Source: Pseudomonas parasichuanensis (GTDB taxonomy: Bacteria; Pseudomonadota; Gammaproteobacteria; Pseudomonadales; Pseudomonadaceae). Taken from it: a DNA stretch of 64,000 nt. This document shows positions 48,546-57,407 of this stretch, piece after piece. The stretch is taken from NCBI RefSeq assembly GCF_021601385.1, contig NZ_BQHO01000006.1:124001-188000 (forward strand), written 5' to 3'. The position numbers and the translations under genes are program-made. How positions within the stretch are numbered: the first letter of the stretch is position 1; every line of letters starts with the position of its first letter. Under the pieces are notes generated by a model. The model made no database searches. It was given only the letters and a program-made list of their open reading frames with translations, and was not told the origin of the DNA.

Positions 48546-49952
48546 ATGGGCCTCAACGATCAGTGGATGCAACGCGACCTCAAGGTCCTGTGGCACCCCT
48601 GCACCCAGATGAAAGACCACGAGCAGCTGCCGCTGATCCCGATCAAGCGCGGCGAGGGCGTGTGGCTCGAGGACTTCGAGGGCAAGCGCTACCTGGACGC
48701 GGTCAGCTCCTGGTGGGTCAACGTGTTCGGCCACGCCAACCCGCGCATCAACCAGCGCATCAAGGACCAGGTCGATCAGCTCGAACACGTGATCCTGGCG
48801 GGCTTCAGCCACCAGCCGGTGATCGAGCTGTCCGAGCGCCTGGTGGCCATGACCCCGGCCGGCCTGGACCGGGTGTTCTACGCCGACAACGGCTCGTCGT
48901 GCATCGAAGTGGCGCTGAAGATGAGCTTCCACTACTGGCAGAACACCGGCAAGCCTGCGAAAAAACGCTTCGTCACCCTGACCAACAGCTACCACGGCGA
49001 GACCATCGCCGCGATGTCGGTGGGTGACGTGCCACTGTTCACCGAGACCTACAAGGCCCTGCTGCTGGACACCATCAAGGTGCCCAGCCCGGACTGCTAC
49101 CACCGCCCCGAAGGCATGGGCTGGGAGGAGCACTCCCGAAACATGTTCGCCGCCATGGAGCAAACCCTGGCCGAGCACCACGAAAGCATCGCCGCGGTCA
49201 TCGTCGAGCCGCTGATCCAGGGCGCCGGCGGCATGCGCATGTACCACCCGGTCTACCTCAAGCTGCTGCGCGAGGCCTGCGACCGCTACGACGTTCACCT
49301 GATCCACGACGAAATCGCCGTGGGCTTCGGCCGCACCGGCACGATGTTCGCCTGCGAACAGGCCGGCATCCGCCCGGACTTCCTGTGCCTGTCCAAGGCC
49401 CTGACCGGCGGCTACCTGCCGCTGGCCGCCTGCCTGACCACCGACAAGGTGTACCAGGCCTTCTACGACGACTACCCGACCCTGCGCGCGTTCCTCCACT
49501 CGCACAGCTACACCGGTAACCCGCTGGCCTGCGCCGCTGCCCTGGCGACCCTGGACATCTTCGAGCAGGACAACGTGATCGAGGCCAACAAGGCCCTGTC
49601 GGCACGCATGGCCAGCGCCACCGCGCACCTGGCCGACCATGCCCACGTCGCCGAGATCCGCCAGACCGGCATGGCCCTGGCCATCGAGATGGTCCAGGAC
49701 AAGGCCAGCAAGGCTGCCTACCCCTGGCAGGAGCGCCGCGGCCTGAAGGTGTTCGAGCACGCCCTGACCCGAGGCGCGCTGTTGCGCCCGCTGGGCAGCG
49801 TGGTGTATTTCCTGCCGCCTTACGTGATCACCCCGGAGCAGATCGACTTCCTTGCCGAAGTGGCCGGCGAAGGTATCGACATCGCCACCCGCGATCATGT
49901 CAGCGTGGCGGTACCGGCCAACTTCCACCCCGACTTCCGCGATCCGGGCTAA
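48546..49952 (+). CDS. bioA: Adenosylmethionine-8-amino-7-oxononanoate aminotransferase (BioA-like)
   Basis: 468-aa PLP aminotransferase of class III. Catalytic Lys284 in [12 protein letters not shown]; signatures [78 protein letters not shown] and [23 protein letters not shown]. The [10 protein letters not shown] and SSWWVN features are those of BioA, which uses SAM as amino donor. It is not next to the other bio genes, as usual in this group. ATG at 48546, AGGAG 8 bp upstream. Confidence 0.9.
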   Translation: MGLNDQWMQRDLKVLWHPCTQMKDHEQLPLIPIKRGEGVWLEDFEGKRYLDAVSSWWVNVFGHANPRINQRIKDQVDQLEHVILAGFSHQPVIELSERLVAMTPAGLDRVFYADNGSSCIEVALKMSFHYWQNTGKPAKKRFVTLTNSYHGETIAAMSVGDVPLFTETYKALLLDTIKVPSPDCYHRPEGMGWEEHSRNMFAAMEQTLAEHHESIAAVIVEPLIQGAGGMRMYHPVYLKLLREACDRYDVHLIHDEIAVGFGRTGTMFACEQAGIRPDFLCLSKALTGGYLPLAACLTTDKVYQAFYDDYPTLRAFLHSHSYTGNPLACAAALATLDIFEQDNVIEANKALSARMASATAHLADHAHVAEIRQTGMALAIEMVQDKASKAAYPWQERRGLKVFEHALTRGALLRPLGSVVYFLPPYVITPEQIDFLAEVAGEGIDIATRDHVSVAVPANFHPDFRDPG

Positions 49953-49972
49953 CCTGCGGAGCAAAGAACATA

Positions 49973-50097
49973 CCCCTGTAGGAGCGGCCTTGTGCCGCGA
50001 AAGGGCTGCGCAGCAGCCCCAGGATTTCAGCGGCAGCGCATCAATTGCTGGGGCCGCTGCGCGGCCCTTTCGCGGCACAAGGCCGCTCCTACAGGGG
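49973..50097. repeat. REP pair, type B
   Basis: CCCCTGTAGGAGCGGCC on the left and its inverted copy ending GCTCCTACAGGGG, with GGGCTGCGCAGCAGCCC and GGGGCCGCTGCGCGGCCC inside. Between bioA and rsmE. Confidence 0.92.
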
Positions 50098-50125
50098 TCG
50101 AGTACACCCTTTCAATGAGCGCCCC

Positions 50126-50845
50126 ATGAGACTCTCCCGCTTCTTCATCGACGCCCCCCTGGCCCTCGGCGAGCATGACCTGCCCGAAGCCCAGGCCCAC
50201 TACATCGGCCGCGTGCTGCGCATGGCCGCCGGCGACGCCGTGCAGCTGTTCGACGGCAGCGGCCAGGAATACCTTGGCCAACTGCTCGAAGTCGGCAAGA
50301 AAAGCGTGCGCGTCAGCCTCGACCAGGCCCTCCCCGGCCAGGCCGAATCGCCACTGCACATCCACCTCGGCCAGGGCCTGTCCCGTGGCGAGCGCATGGA
50401 CTGGGCGATCCAGAAAGCCACCGAGCTGGGTGCAAACGAAATCACCCCGATCGTCAGCGAACGCTGCGAAGTCCGCCTGAAGGACGAGCGCGCCGACAAG
50501 CGCCTGGCCCACTGGCGCCAGGTAGCCATCAGCGCCTGCGAGCAGTGCGGCCGCTCGACCCTGCCGGTCATCCACCCGCCACTCACCCTGGCCGAATGGC
50601 TCAAGGCCTGCGAGGCCGACCTCAAGCTGGTGCTGCACCCGGTGGCCGAGCCGTTGACCAGCCACGCCAAGCCCGCACGCCTGGCCTTCCTGATCGGCCC
50701 CGAAGGCGGCCTGAGCGACGCCGAGGTCGAACAGGCCAAGGCCGCCGGCTACCACGCCGCCCGCCTCGGCCCGCGGGTGCTGCGCACCGAGACCGCGCCG
50801 GTGGTGGCGCTGTCGGTGGCGCAACAGCTGTGGGGCGATTTCTAA
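50126..50845 (+). CDS. rsmE: 16S rRNA m3U1498 methyltransferase RsmE
   Basis: 239-aa SPOUT-fold SAM-dependent methyltransferase. N-terminal PUA-like domain (RFFIDAPLALGEHDLPEAQAHYIGRVLRMAAGD), then the methyltransferase knot with ELGANEITPIVSERCEVR and FLIGPEGGLSDAEVEQA, and the C-terminal LGPRVLRTETAPVVALSVAQ. Standard length. ATG at 50126. Its TAA stop overlaps the complement of the TAG stop of the convergent hemolysin-III gene by four bases. Confidence 0.95.
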   Translation: MRLSRFFIDAPLALGEHDLPEAQAHYIGRVLRMAAGDAVQLFDGSGQEYLGQLLEVGKKSVRVSLDQALPGQAESPLHIHLGQGLSRGERMDWAIQKATELGANEITPIVSERCEVRLKDERADKRLAHWRQVAISACEQCGRSTLPVIHPPLTLAEWLKACEADLKLVLHPVAEPLTSHAKPARLAFLIGPEGGLSDAEVEQAKAAGYHAARLGPRVLRTETAPVVALSVAQQLWGDF

Positions 50846-51459
50846 CTGACGTAGAAGAACACCGCGACGAAGTGCATCAGGCTGCCGACGATCACGAACA
50901 GGTGCCAGATGCCGTGGGCATGGCGCAGGCGGCTGTCGAGGGCGAAGAAAATGATGCCGACGGTGTAGAACACACCGCCGGCCGCCAGCCAGGTGAAGCC
51001 GGCGGTGCCCAGGCTGTACAGCAACGGCTTGACCGCCACCAGCACGATCCAGCCCATCACCGCGTAGATGACGATCGACAGGATTCGCGCCTCCGAGCGC
51101 GGCTTGATCTCCTGCAGCATGCCGATCAGCGCCAACCCCCAGACCACCCCGAACAGGCTCCAGCCCCAGGGCCCGCGCAGGCTGACCAGGCAGAACGGCG
51201 TGTAGCTGCCGGCGATCAGCAGGTAGATCGACAGATGGTCGAGCTTGCGCATGACCTGCTTCGCCCTGCCGCGGGTGCTGTGATAGAGGGTGGAGATGCT
51301 GTAGAGCAACAGCAGCGTGAAGCCGTAGATGGAGAAGCTGACGATCTTCCAGGGATCGCCCTGCAGGCCCGCGACGACGATCAGCCAGATCGCGCCGATG
51401 CAGGCCAGTACCGCGCCGACCAGATGGGTCCAGGCGTTGAAGCGTTCACCGTAGTACAT
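50842..51459 (-). CDS. Hemolysin III family (YqfA/TrhA-type) seven-helix membrane protein
   Basis: 205-aa integral membrane protein with seven predicted helices, PAQR-like. Conserved residues: N-terminal ERFNAWTHLVGAVLA, SISTLYHSTRGRAKQVMRKLDHLSIYLLIAGSYTPF (Ser/His and Asp-His core that binds zinc in PAQR proteins) and HAHGIWHLFVIVGSLMHF. Proposed role in membrane fluidity or lipid homeostasis; no hemolytic activity should be assumed. ATG at 51459. Convergent with rsmE with four-base stop overlap. Confidence 0.9.
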   Translation of the reverse strand: MYYGERFNAWTHLVGAVLACIGAIWLIVVAGLQGDPWKIVSFSIYGFTLLLLYSISTLYHSTRGRAKQVMRKLDHLSIYLLIAGSYTPFCLVSLRGPWGWSLFGVVWGLALIGMLQEIKPRSEARILSIVIYAVMGWIVLVAVKPLLYSLGTAGFTWLAAGGVFYTVGIIFFALDSRLRHAHGIWHLFVIVGSLMHFVAVFFYVS

Positions 51460-51509
51460 GCAAACAAAGACCTCGTGAAGTGGCCTGGGTTCCTGTTTGG
51501 GCCTGTTAC

Positions 51510-51632
51510 GGCCCCTTCGCGGGCAAGTCGCATCGGCGCACCGCCGCCCCCACAGGACCGCGCCATGCTCGAGGGCGGCGGTGTACCTGTGGGGGCGGCG
51601 GTGCGCCGATGCGACTTGCCCGCGAAGAGGCC
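51510..51632. repeat. REP pair, type C
   Basis: GGCCCCTTCGCGGGCAAG, TCGCATCGGCGCACCGCC on the left; TGTGGGGGCGGCGGTGCG, CCGATGCGACTTGCCCGC on the right. A third sequence type, distinct from A and B in the core (GACTTGCCCGCGAAGAGGCC). Between the hemolysin-III gene and chpC. Confidence 0.88.
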
Positions 51633-51662
51633 ATCAGCCCAATCATCCTACCCAAGGGCTGA

Positions 51663-52121
51663 TTACAGTTGCGCGTCACGCACCATCCGCTCCAGCCCCG
51701 CCAGGTCCGGCACCCGCGCCACCTGCTCGCCCACCTGCACCGCCGCCAGTTCCAGCGCGGCCAGCGGCACATCCACGTAGTTGAGCTGGCTGTCGAGCTT
51801 GCACGAACGCGGAATCCCCTGCAGCAGCAGCGCCAGGTAACGCAGCCCGGTATCGCCCAGGGCGTTGAGCACGACGATCCGCGCCCGCTCACCACAGGGG
51901 GTGTGCCCACCGCAGGCGGCCTCGAAACCGACCAGTGGCAGCCGCTGCTGGCGCCAGTCGACCCAACCCAGGTGCCAACCGGGCTCCCCCGGTTCACAGG
52001 CGATGGCACGGTGGCCGATCAGTTCGGCCACCGCCACGTTCGGCAGCACCAGGGCACGGTCGCCCAGCGGCAACAACAACCCGGTCAGGCTGCTGCGCTG
52101 CCCGGCGATATGGTCAAGCAT
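51663..52121 (-). CDS. chpC: ChpC-like CheW-domain protein
   Basis: 152-aa scaffold protein of the Pil-Chp chemosensory system. CheW fold: LTGLLLPLGDRALVLPNVAVAELIGH, GWHLGWVDWRQQRLPLVGFE, RIVVLNALGDTGLRYLALLLQGIPR. ATG at 52121 overlaps the end of chpA by 8 bp, so it is the last gene of the operon. Its exact role in P. aeruginosa ChpC is a linker of the kinase to further receptors. Confidence 0.85.
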   Translation of the reverse strand: MLDHIAGQRSSLTGLLLPLGDRALVLPNVAVAELIGHRAIACEPGEPGWHLGWVDWRQQRLPLVGFEAACGGHTPCGERARIVVLNALGDTGLRYLALLLQGIPRSCKLDSQLNYVDVPLAALELAAVQVGEQVARVPDLAGLERMVRDAQL

Positions 52122-55100
52122 GGTGCTGGCTCCAGTGGGCGATGCTCTGCAACAGGACCGACTCCTGGTACGGCTTGCCAAGGTACTCGTTGACGCCGAT
52201 GGCCATGGCCCGCTCACGGTGCTTCTGCCCGGTGCGCGAGGTGATCATGATGATCGGCAGCTGCTTGAGGCGCTCGTCACGGCGGATGCGCGTGGCCACC
52301 TCGAAGCCGTCCATGCGCGGCATCTCGATGTCCAGCAGCAGCACGTCCGGGCGGTGCTCTTCGAGCAGGGCCATGGCATCGACACCGTCCTTGGCGGTCA
52401 GCACGCTCATGCCATGGCGCTCCAGCAGGCGGCTGGTGACCTTGCGCACGGTCACCGAGTCATCCACCACCATCACCAGCAACGCCCGGCGTGGCGCAGG
52501 CCCGGTCAGCGCGCGCTGGCCGTCGTTGCCCCCCGGCAGGCGCGCCAGGCGCCGCTGCTGGCCACGCAACTGGCCGAGCAGGTCGAGAATCAGCACCACC
52601 CGGCCATCGCCCAGCAGCGTCGCACCCGACAGCCCCGGCACGGCCGCGAACTGCGGCCCGAGGCTCTTGACCACGATCTCGCGGCTGGGCGACAGGCTGT
52701 CGACCTGGATGGCGAACGACTGCTCCTGGGAATGGGTGAGCAGCACCGGCAGCGGCACGCTCTGGCCCAGCAGCCCGGGCTGACCGCCGCCCTGCACCAG
52801 CTCGCCGAGGTAGCGCAGGGCATAGTCGTGGCCGGCATAGGTGTAGCGCGGCGGGTCGAGGCGGTAGCAGGCCTCGAGCTCTGCGGCCGGCACCCGCACG
52901 ATGCCTTCGATGGTGTTCAGCGGGATGGCGTACTGCTCGTCGCCCAGGTGCACCATCAGCGCCCGGTTCACCGACACGGTGAACGGCAGGCGGATGAGAA
53001 AACGCGCGCCCTTGCCCGGGCTGGACTCGATGCTCATCGAGCCGCCCAGCTGCTTGACCTCTTCATGGACCACGTCCATGCCCAGGCCGCGCCCGGAAAT
53101 CTGGGTGATCTTTTCGGCGGTAGAGAACCCGGGACGCAAGATGAACTGCAGGATCTCGTGGTCGCTCAAGCGCGCCTGGGGGTCGAGCAGGCCGCGCTTG
53201 ATCGCCTTTTTGCGCACCGCCTCCAGCGGCACCCCGGCGCCGTCATCGCTCATTTCGATGACGATATCGGCGCCTTCATGCAGCAGGTTGAGGTGGATGG
53301 TGCCCAGTTCCGGCTTGCCGGCAGCCAGGCGCGCCTCGCGGCCTTCCAGGCCATGGTCGACGGCGTTGCGCAGCATGTGCTCCAGCGGCGCCACCATGCG
53401 CTCCAGCACACTGCGGTCGAGCTCGCCCTCGGCGTTGCCGACCACCAGCTCGACTTGCTTGCCCAGCTCGCTGGCCACCTGCCGCACCACGCGCTGCAAG
53501 CGCGGCACCAGGCGTTCGAACGGCACCATCAGAGTCGCGGTCAGGCCTTCCTGCAACTGGCTGTTGACCCGCGCCTGCTGCTGCAAAAGGCTGTGGGTTT
53601 CCTGCGAGCGCTGCAGCAGGGTCTCTTTCAGGTCGAGCAGGTCCGACGCCGACTCGAACAAGGCTCGCGACAGCTGCTGCAGCTGCGAGTGGCGGTCCAT
53701 CTCCAGCGGGTCGAAATCGTCGTAGGCGTCGCCCTCGAACTGCTGGCGGCTCAAGATCCGCCCCTGGGTTTCGATGTCCAGGCGCAGCAGCTGGTCGCGC
53801 ATGCGCTCCAGCGTGGTCTCCATTTCGTTGAGGGCGAACTGCGCATCGTTGACCTGCTGCTCGATGCGCCCGCGGATCACCGTGTGCTCACCGGCCAGGT
53901 TGCCCAGGTCGTCGAGCAGCTCGGCATCGACCTTGATCATGTCGCCGGCCCGCTCCGGCGCAGCGGCCGGCAGCTCGACGGGCACGGCTTCGACCTGCGG
54001 CGCGGCGGCGGCGCTGTCGGTCAGCGCAGCACTGGAGAAATTGCGGATGTAGTCGATCAGTGCCGTGGCGGCATGCAGCGGCTGGCCCAGGCGCACGGCA
54101 TCGAGCATGTGCGCCAGGCGGTCATGGCAGTTCTGCAGCAGGCTGAACAAGGCCGGCGTCGACGGCAGCCTGCCGGCGGCCAGCAACTCGTAGAGGAACT
54201 CCAGTTCGTGGGCCAGGTCGCCAATGGCGGCGATCTCGACCATTCGCGCGCCGCCCTTGAGGGTGTGCAGGTCACGCAGCAGGTTCTCCACCTCGACCGT
54301 GCTGCGCGGGTCGGCCTGCCAGCGGCCCAGGGCATCGGCGGCGCTCTCGACGATGTCGGAGCTCTCTTCGAGAAAGACTTCCAGCAGCTCCTTGTCGCCT
54401 GCAGCCTGGGCCTGCTCTTCGAGCGTGCCGGGCGCGTCGGCCTGGCTCGGCGGTGGCGCGCTCTGGCGAAACTCGCGCAGCTCGCCCAGCAATGGCACGG
54501 CCGAGGCCGGTACCTGGCCCTGGTGCAGGCTGTGCAGCATCTCGGCCAGTGCCACATGGCTGCGCTGCAGCAAGTCATACAGCGCCGGGCTGGCCCCCAG
54601 GCGACGGTCCACCAGCCCTTCGTAAAGCAGCGCCAGTTCCTCGGCGAGCACCTCCACCGCGCCAATCGCGGCCATCTGCGCCCCGCCCTTGAGGGTCAGC
54701 GCGTCATGCTGCAGCGAAGACAGGGTCGTGAGGTTGTTCGGGTCGTTTTGCCACTGATGCAGGGCCTGGTCGGCGCTGTCGAGGATATCCCCGGCTTCCT
54801 CCAGGAACAGCTCGACCAACGCCGGCGCAGGCAGCGGCGCCACCCCCTCTGCACCGACCACGCCCATCACGGCCGGGTCGAGCGCATCGTCGAGCAACCC
54901 GCGCAACGCCGCCAGGCACTCGGGGCGGGCGTTCAGGTCCTGGCCGGCGGCAATCTCATCGAGCATGTCGAGCAGCACTTCATGGGCCTGCCCGGCCACT
55001 TCGAAGAACCTCGGCGTGGCCGCCAGGCTGCCCTCCTCCACGGCGCCATACAGGTCGAGCAACCCTTCGCAGATTTCATCCACCTGCCACAACTCGGCCT

Positions 55101-57396
55101 GGTGGGCCGCGTGGCTGAGGCTGGTCATGGCATCCAGCAAGGGCTCCAGCCCGTGGCGCAGCGCGGGCTGTTGCTGCCAGTGCGCCAGTTGCGCCTCGGC
55201 GTCGAGCAGGGTGTCCATGCCCGTGGCCAGGAAACTGGCGATCAGTTGCGGATCACGGCGGCTGCGGCGCACCTGGTGGGGGTCGCTGTGCAGCTGCGCC
55301 AGGCGCGCATCGACAGTCTGCCCGACCTGTTCGATCAACCCGGCGGCACCGGGGATCGGCGCCAGCGGCGTGCTGGCCAGTTGCGCCAGCCCCAGGTGGA
55401 ACAGGGCACGGGCCGCTTCCAGCAGTTCGATTTCCACCAGTAGCAGGGGCAGTTCGTGGCCCTTGTACTCACGCACCAGGCGATCGAGCGCGGTGGCGAG
55501 CTCGGCCACCGGCATCACCCCGGCCATGGCCGCACTGCCCTTGAGCGTGTGCAACGCGCGCTGCAGGCCGTCGCTGACCGGCGTGCCCTCGGCGCTGGCC
55601 TGGTGCAGGAAAGCATCGAGCCCGGCCAGATGGCCCTGGGCCTCGTTGCGGAAGATCTCCAGCAGCTGCGGGTCGAGCCCGTCGATGCTGGCGCCGGGCG
55701 CCGCATCGTTGAGCGCCAGCGCGTGCAGGTGGGCGGCCAGCTGCTCGATCTCGGCGCTGGCCGGCAATTGGCTGGCGGCGAAATCGGCCAGCAGGTCGGG
55801 CAGGCGCACGAACACCTGTTGCAGCGCCACCAACCCCTCGGCGCTGAGGGCGATGCGCCCTTCCAGCACCCGGTTGAGCAGGTGCTCGGCGCCCCATGCC
55901 AGCTCCGCCAGGGCCTCGGCATGGACCATGCGCCCACTGCCCTTGAGGGTATGCAAGGCACGCCGCACCTCGATCAACGGATCGCGCAGGCTGTTGTCGG
56001 CACGCCAGCGTAGCCAGTGGCGTTCGATTTCCGGCAGTAGCTCACCGGCTTCTTCGAGGAACACTTCACGCAGTTCGTCATCAATGCCGTCCACGGCCCG
56101 GCCAGTAGCGTTTGCGGCCTCCGGCTGCTGACACTGCACTCCCAGTGCCGCCAGGCTGGCACGGGCCATCTCGATGAAAGGTTGCGCATTGGCCAAGGGG
56201 TCGGCCACCCGCCACTGCAGGTACGCCTCGGCGGCGCACAGTGCCTCGGCCAGGTGCGTCAGCTCGTCGGGCAGCGGCTCGTCCTCCAGGTGCACCAGCC
56301 AGCCCTGCACGTAGCCGGCGGCACCTGCGAACAGCTCGGCGGCGGCCGGCAGCATCAGCATCGCCAGTGCGCCGCGCACCTGCTGCAGCAGCCCAGGCAG
56401 CGCCTGCAGGCGTTGGCGCGACCAGTCCGACTCGAGGCAGTCGCCAATCAGGTCCTTGGCCTGCTGCAAGACATTGAGCGATTCGTGGAGCACCAGCTGG
56501 CGGATCTCGGCCAGGTCCGAGCCGGGCAGGCTGCCGGGCTGGCTTTCTTCCAGCGGGCCGACCATGCCGTTGAGCGTCGCTTCCACATAGAGCAACGCCC
56601 CGGCCACATCCATCAGTACCGCTTCATTGACGCTGTCGTCCTGCTCCACCAAGGCCTGCAACGCCAGCACCTGGTCGATGATCACCCGCCGTGGCTGCTG
56701 GAAACCCAGCACCGCCAGGGTGTCGGCCACATGGCGCAACGGCGCCAGCAGGGCTTGCAGCGGCGCGCGCGGCGGCCGCTCGTCACTGACCAGTGGGTCG
56801 AGCTGGTCCTTGATGCGCATCAGGTCGTCGCACAGGGCCGACACCACCGAACGCAGGGCATCGCGCCCGGCGCCGGCCTGCATGTGCTCGCGCCAGTTGC
56901 CCAGCGACAGGTCGAGGTTGGCCAGGTCTTCGGCACCGGCCAGGCGCTGGCCGAGCTCACCCAGCAGGCTGCCCTGGGCCAGCGCTTCGGCGCCGCGGCA
57001 GGCGCGCAGCTGGTTGAGCAGCGGCATCACCACCAAGGGCAGGTCGTGGCGTGCCCCGCGCAGCCGGTCAAGGTACGGCGGCAGTTGCTCCAGGCCCCGG
57101 AACAGCGCGCCCAGGCATTCGCCGCGGGGGCTGACCTGGCCCTCCGCCATGGCCCGCCCGAGCAGCTCCAGCTCTTCGGCCAGGCGCGTGGCGCCGGGCA
57201 ATTCGAGCATGCGCAGGCAGCCGTGCACCTGGTGCAGGTTGTCGACGAAGAAGGTCAGGTTGGACAGGTCGTCCGGCGCCCCGGTGAAATGCTCCAGGGC
57301 CTGGCGCGCCTGGCCCAGGCAGTCGAGGATGGGCGCCTTGGCCCAGGCCAGGGCGACCGTGTCGTGCCGTTCGCTGTGTACCGCCACCGAGGTCAT
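52114..57396 (-). CDS. chpA: Hybrid chemosensory histidine kinase ChpA/PilL
   Basis: 1760-aa CheA-type kinase for type IV pilus signalling. Intact Hpt histidines: His482 and His616 (ALHTLKGS), His1044 (DLHTLKGG). A fourth Hpt has Leu900 instead of His (ALTLKGG). N-terminal Hpt-like region with VHGCLRML (His58). Then CheA dimerisation and HATPase parts (MLRNAVDHGLEGREAR, GGSMSIESSPGKGARF), a CheW domain and a C-terminal receiver with VVDDS, LLDIEMPRMDGF and KPY. Shorter than P. aeruginosa ChpA, which has more Hpt domains. Start ATG 57396 with GGAGG 6 bp upstream; overlaps pilJ by 13 bp at its stop. Confidence 0.93.
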   Translation of the reverse strand: MTSVAVHSERHDTVALAWAKAPILDCLGQARQALEHFTGAPDDLSNLTFFVDNLHQVHGCLRMLELPGATRLAEELELLGRAMAEGQVSPRGECLGALFRGLEQLPPYLDRLRGARHDLPLVVMPLLNQLRACRGAEALAQGSLLGELGQRLAGAEDLANLDLSLGNWREHMQAGAGRDALRSVVSALCDDLMRIKDQLDPLVSDERPPRAPLQALLAPLRHVADTLAVLGFQQPRRVIIDQVLALQALVEQDDSVNEAVLMDVAGALLYVEATLNGMVGPLEESQPGSLPGSDLAEIRQLVLHESLNVLQQAKDLIGDCLESDWSRQRLQALPGLLQQVRGALAMLMLPAAAELFAGAAGYVQGWLVHLEDEPLPDELTHLAEALCAAEAYLQWRVADPLANAQPFIEMARASLAALGVQCQQPEAANATGRAVDGIDDELREVFLEEAGELLPEIERHWLRWRADNSLRDPLIEVRRALHTLKGSGRMVHAEALAELAWGAEHLLNRVLEGRIALSAEGLVALQQVFVRLPDLLADFAASQLPASAEIEQLAAHLHALALNDAAPGASIDGLDPQLLEIFRNEAQGHLAGLDAFLHQASAEGTPVSDGLQRALHTLKGSAAMAGVMPVAELATALDRLVREYKGHELPLLLVEIELLEAARALFHLGLAQLASTPLAPIPGAAGLIEQVGQTVDARLAQLHSDPHQVRRSRRDPQLIASFLATGMDTLLDAEAQLAHWQQQPALRHGLEPLLDAMTSLSHAAHQAELWQVDEICEGLLDLYGAVEEGSLAATPRFFEVAGQAHEVLLDMLDEIAAGQDLNARPECLAALRGLLDDALDPAVMGVVGAEGVAPLPAPALVELFLEEAGDILDSADQALHQWQNDPNNLTTLSSLQHDALTLKGGAQMAAIGAVEVLAEELALLYEGLVDRRLGASPALYDLLQRSHVALAEMLHSLHQGQVPASAVPLLGELREFRQSAPPPSQADAPGTLEEQAQAAGDKELLEVFLEESSDIVESAADALGRWQADPRSTVEVENLLRDLHTLKGGARMVEIAAIGDLAHELEFLYELLAAGRLPSTPALFSLLQNCHDRLAHMLDAVRLGQPLHAATALIDYIRNFSSAALTDSAAAAPQVEAVPVELPAAAPERAGDMIKVDAELLDDLGNLAGEHTVIRGRIEQQVNDAQFALNEMETTLERMRDQLLRLDIETQGRILSRQQFEGDAYDDFDPLEMDRHSQLQQLSRALFESASDLLDLKETLLQRSQETHSLLQQQARVNSQLQEGLTATLMVPFERLVPRLQRVVRQVASELGKQVELVVGNAEGELDRSVLERMVAPLEHMLRNAVDHGLEGREARLAAGKPELGTIHLNLLHEGADIVIEMSDDGAGVPLEAVRKKAIKRGLLDPQARLSDHEILQFILRPGFSTAEKITQISGRGLGMDVVHEEVKQLGGSMSIESSPGKGARFLIRLPFTVSVNRALMVHLGDEQYAIPLNTIEGIVRVPAAELEACYRLDPPRYTYAGHDYALRYLGELVQGGGQPGLLGQSVPLPVLLTHSQEQSFAIQVDSLSPSREIVVKSLGPQFAAVPGLSGATLLGDGRVVLILDLLGQLRGQQRRLARLPGGNDGQRALTGPAPRRALLVMVVDDSVTVRKVTSRLLERHGMSVLTAKDGVDAMALLEEHRPDVLLLDIEMPRMDGFEVATRIRRDERLKQLPIIMITSRTGQKHRERAMAIGVNEYLGKPYQESVLLQSIAHWSQHHA

Positions 57397-57407
57397 GGGC
57401 GCCTCCA

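Noticed and set aside
51865-55443. 1192-aa plus-strand open frame opposite chpA and chpC
   Set aside because: Composition is dominated by His, Gln, Arg and Ala runs without any domain. It is the antisense shadow of GC-biased codons in chpA, which has clear kinase motifs.
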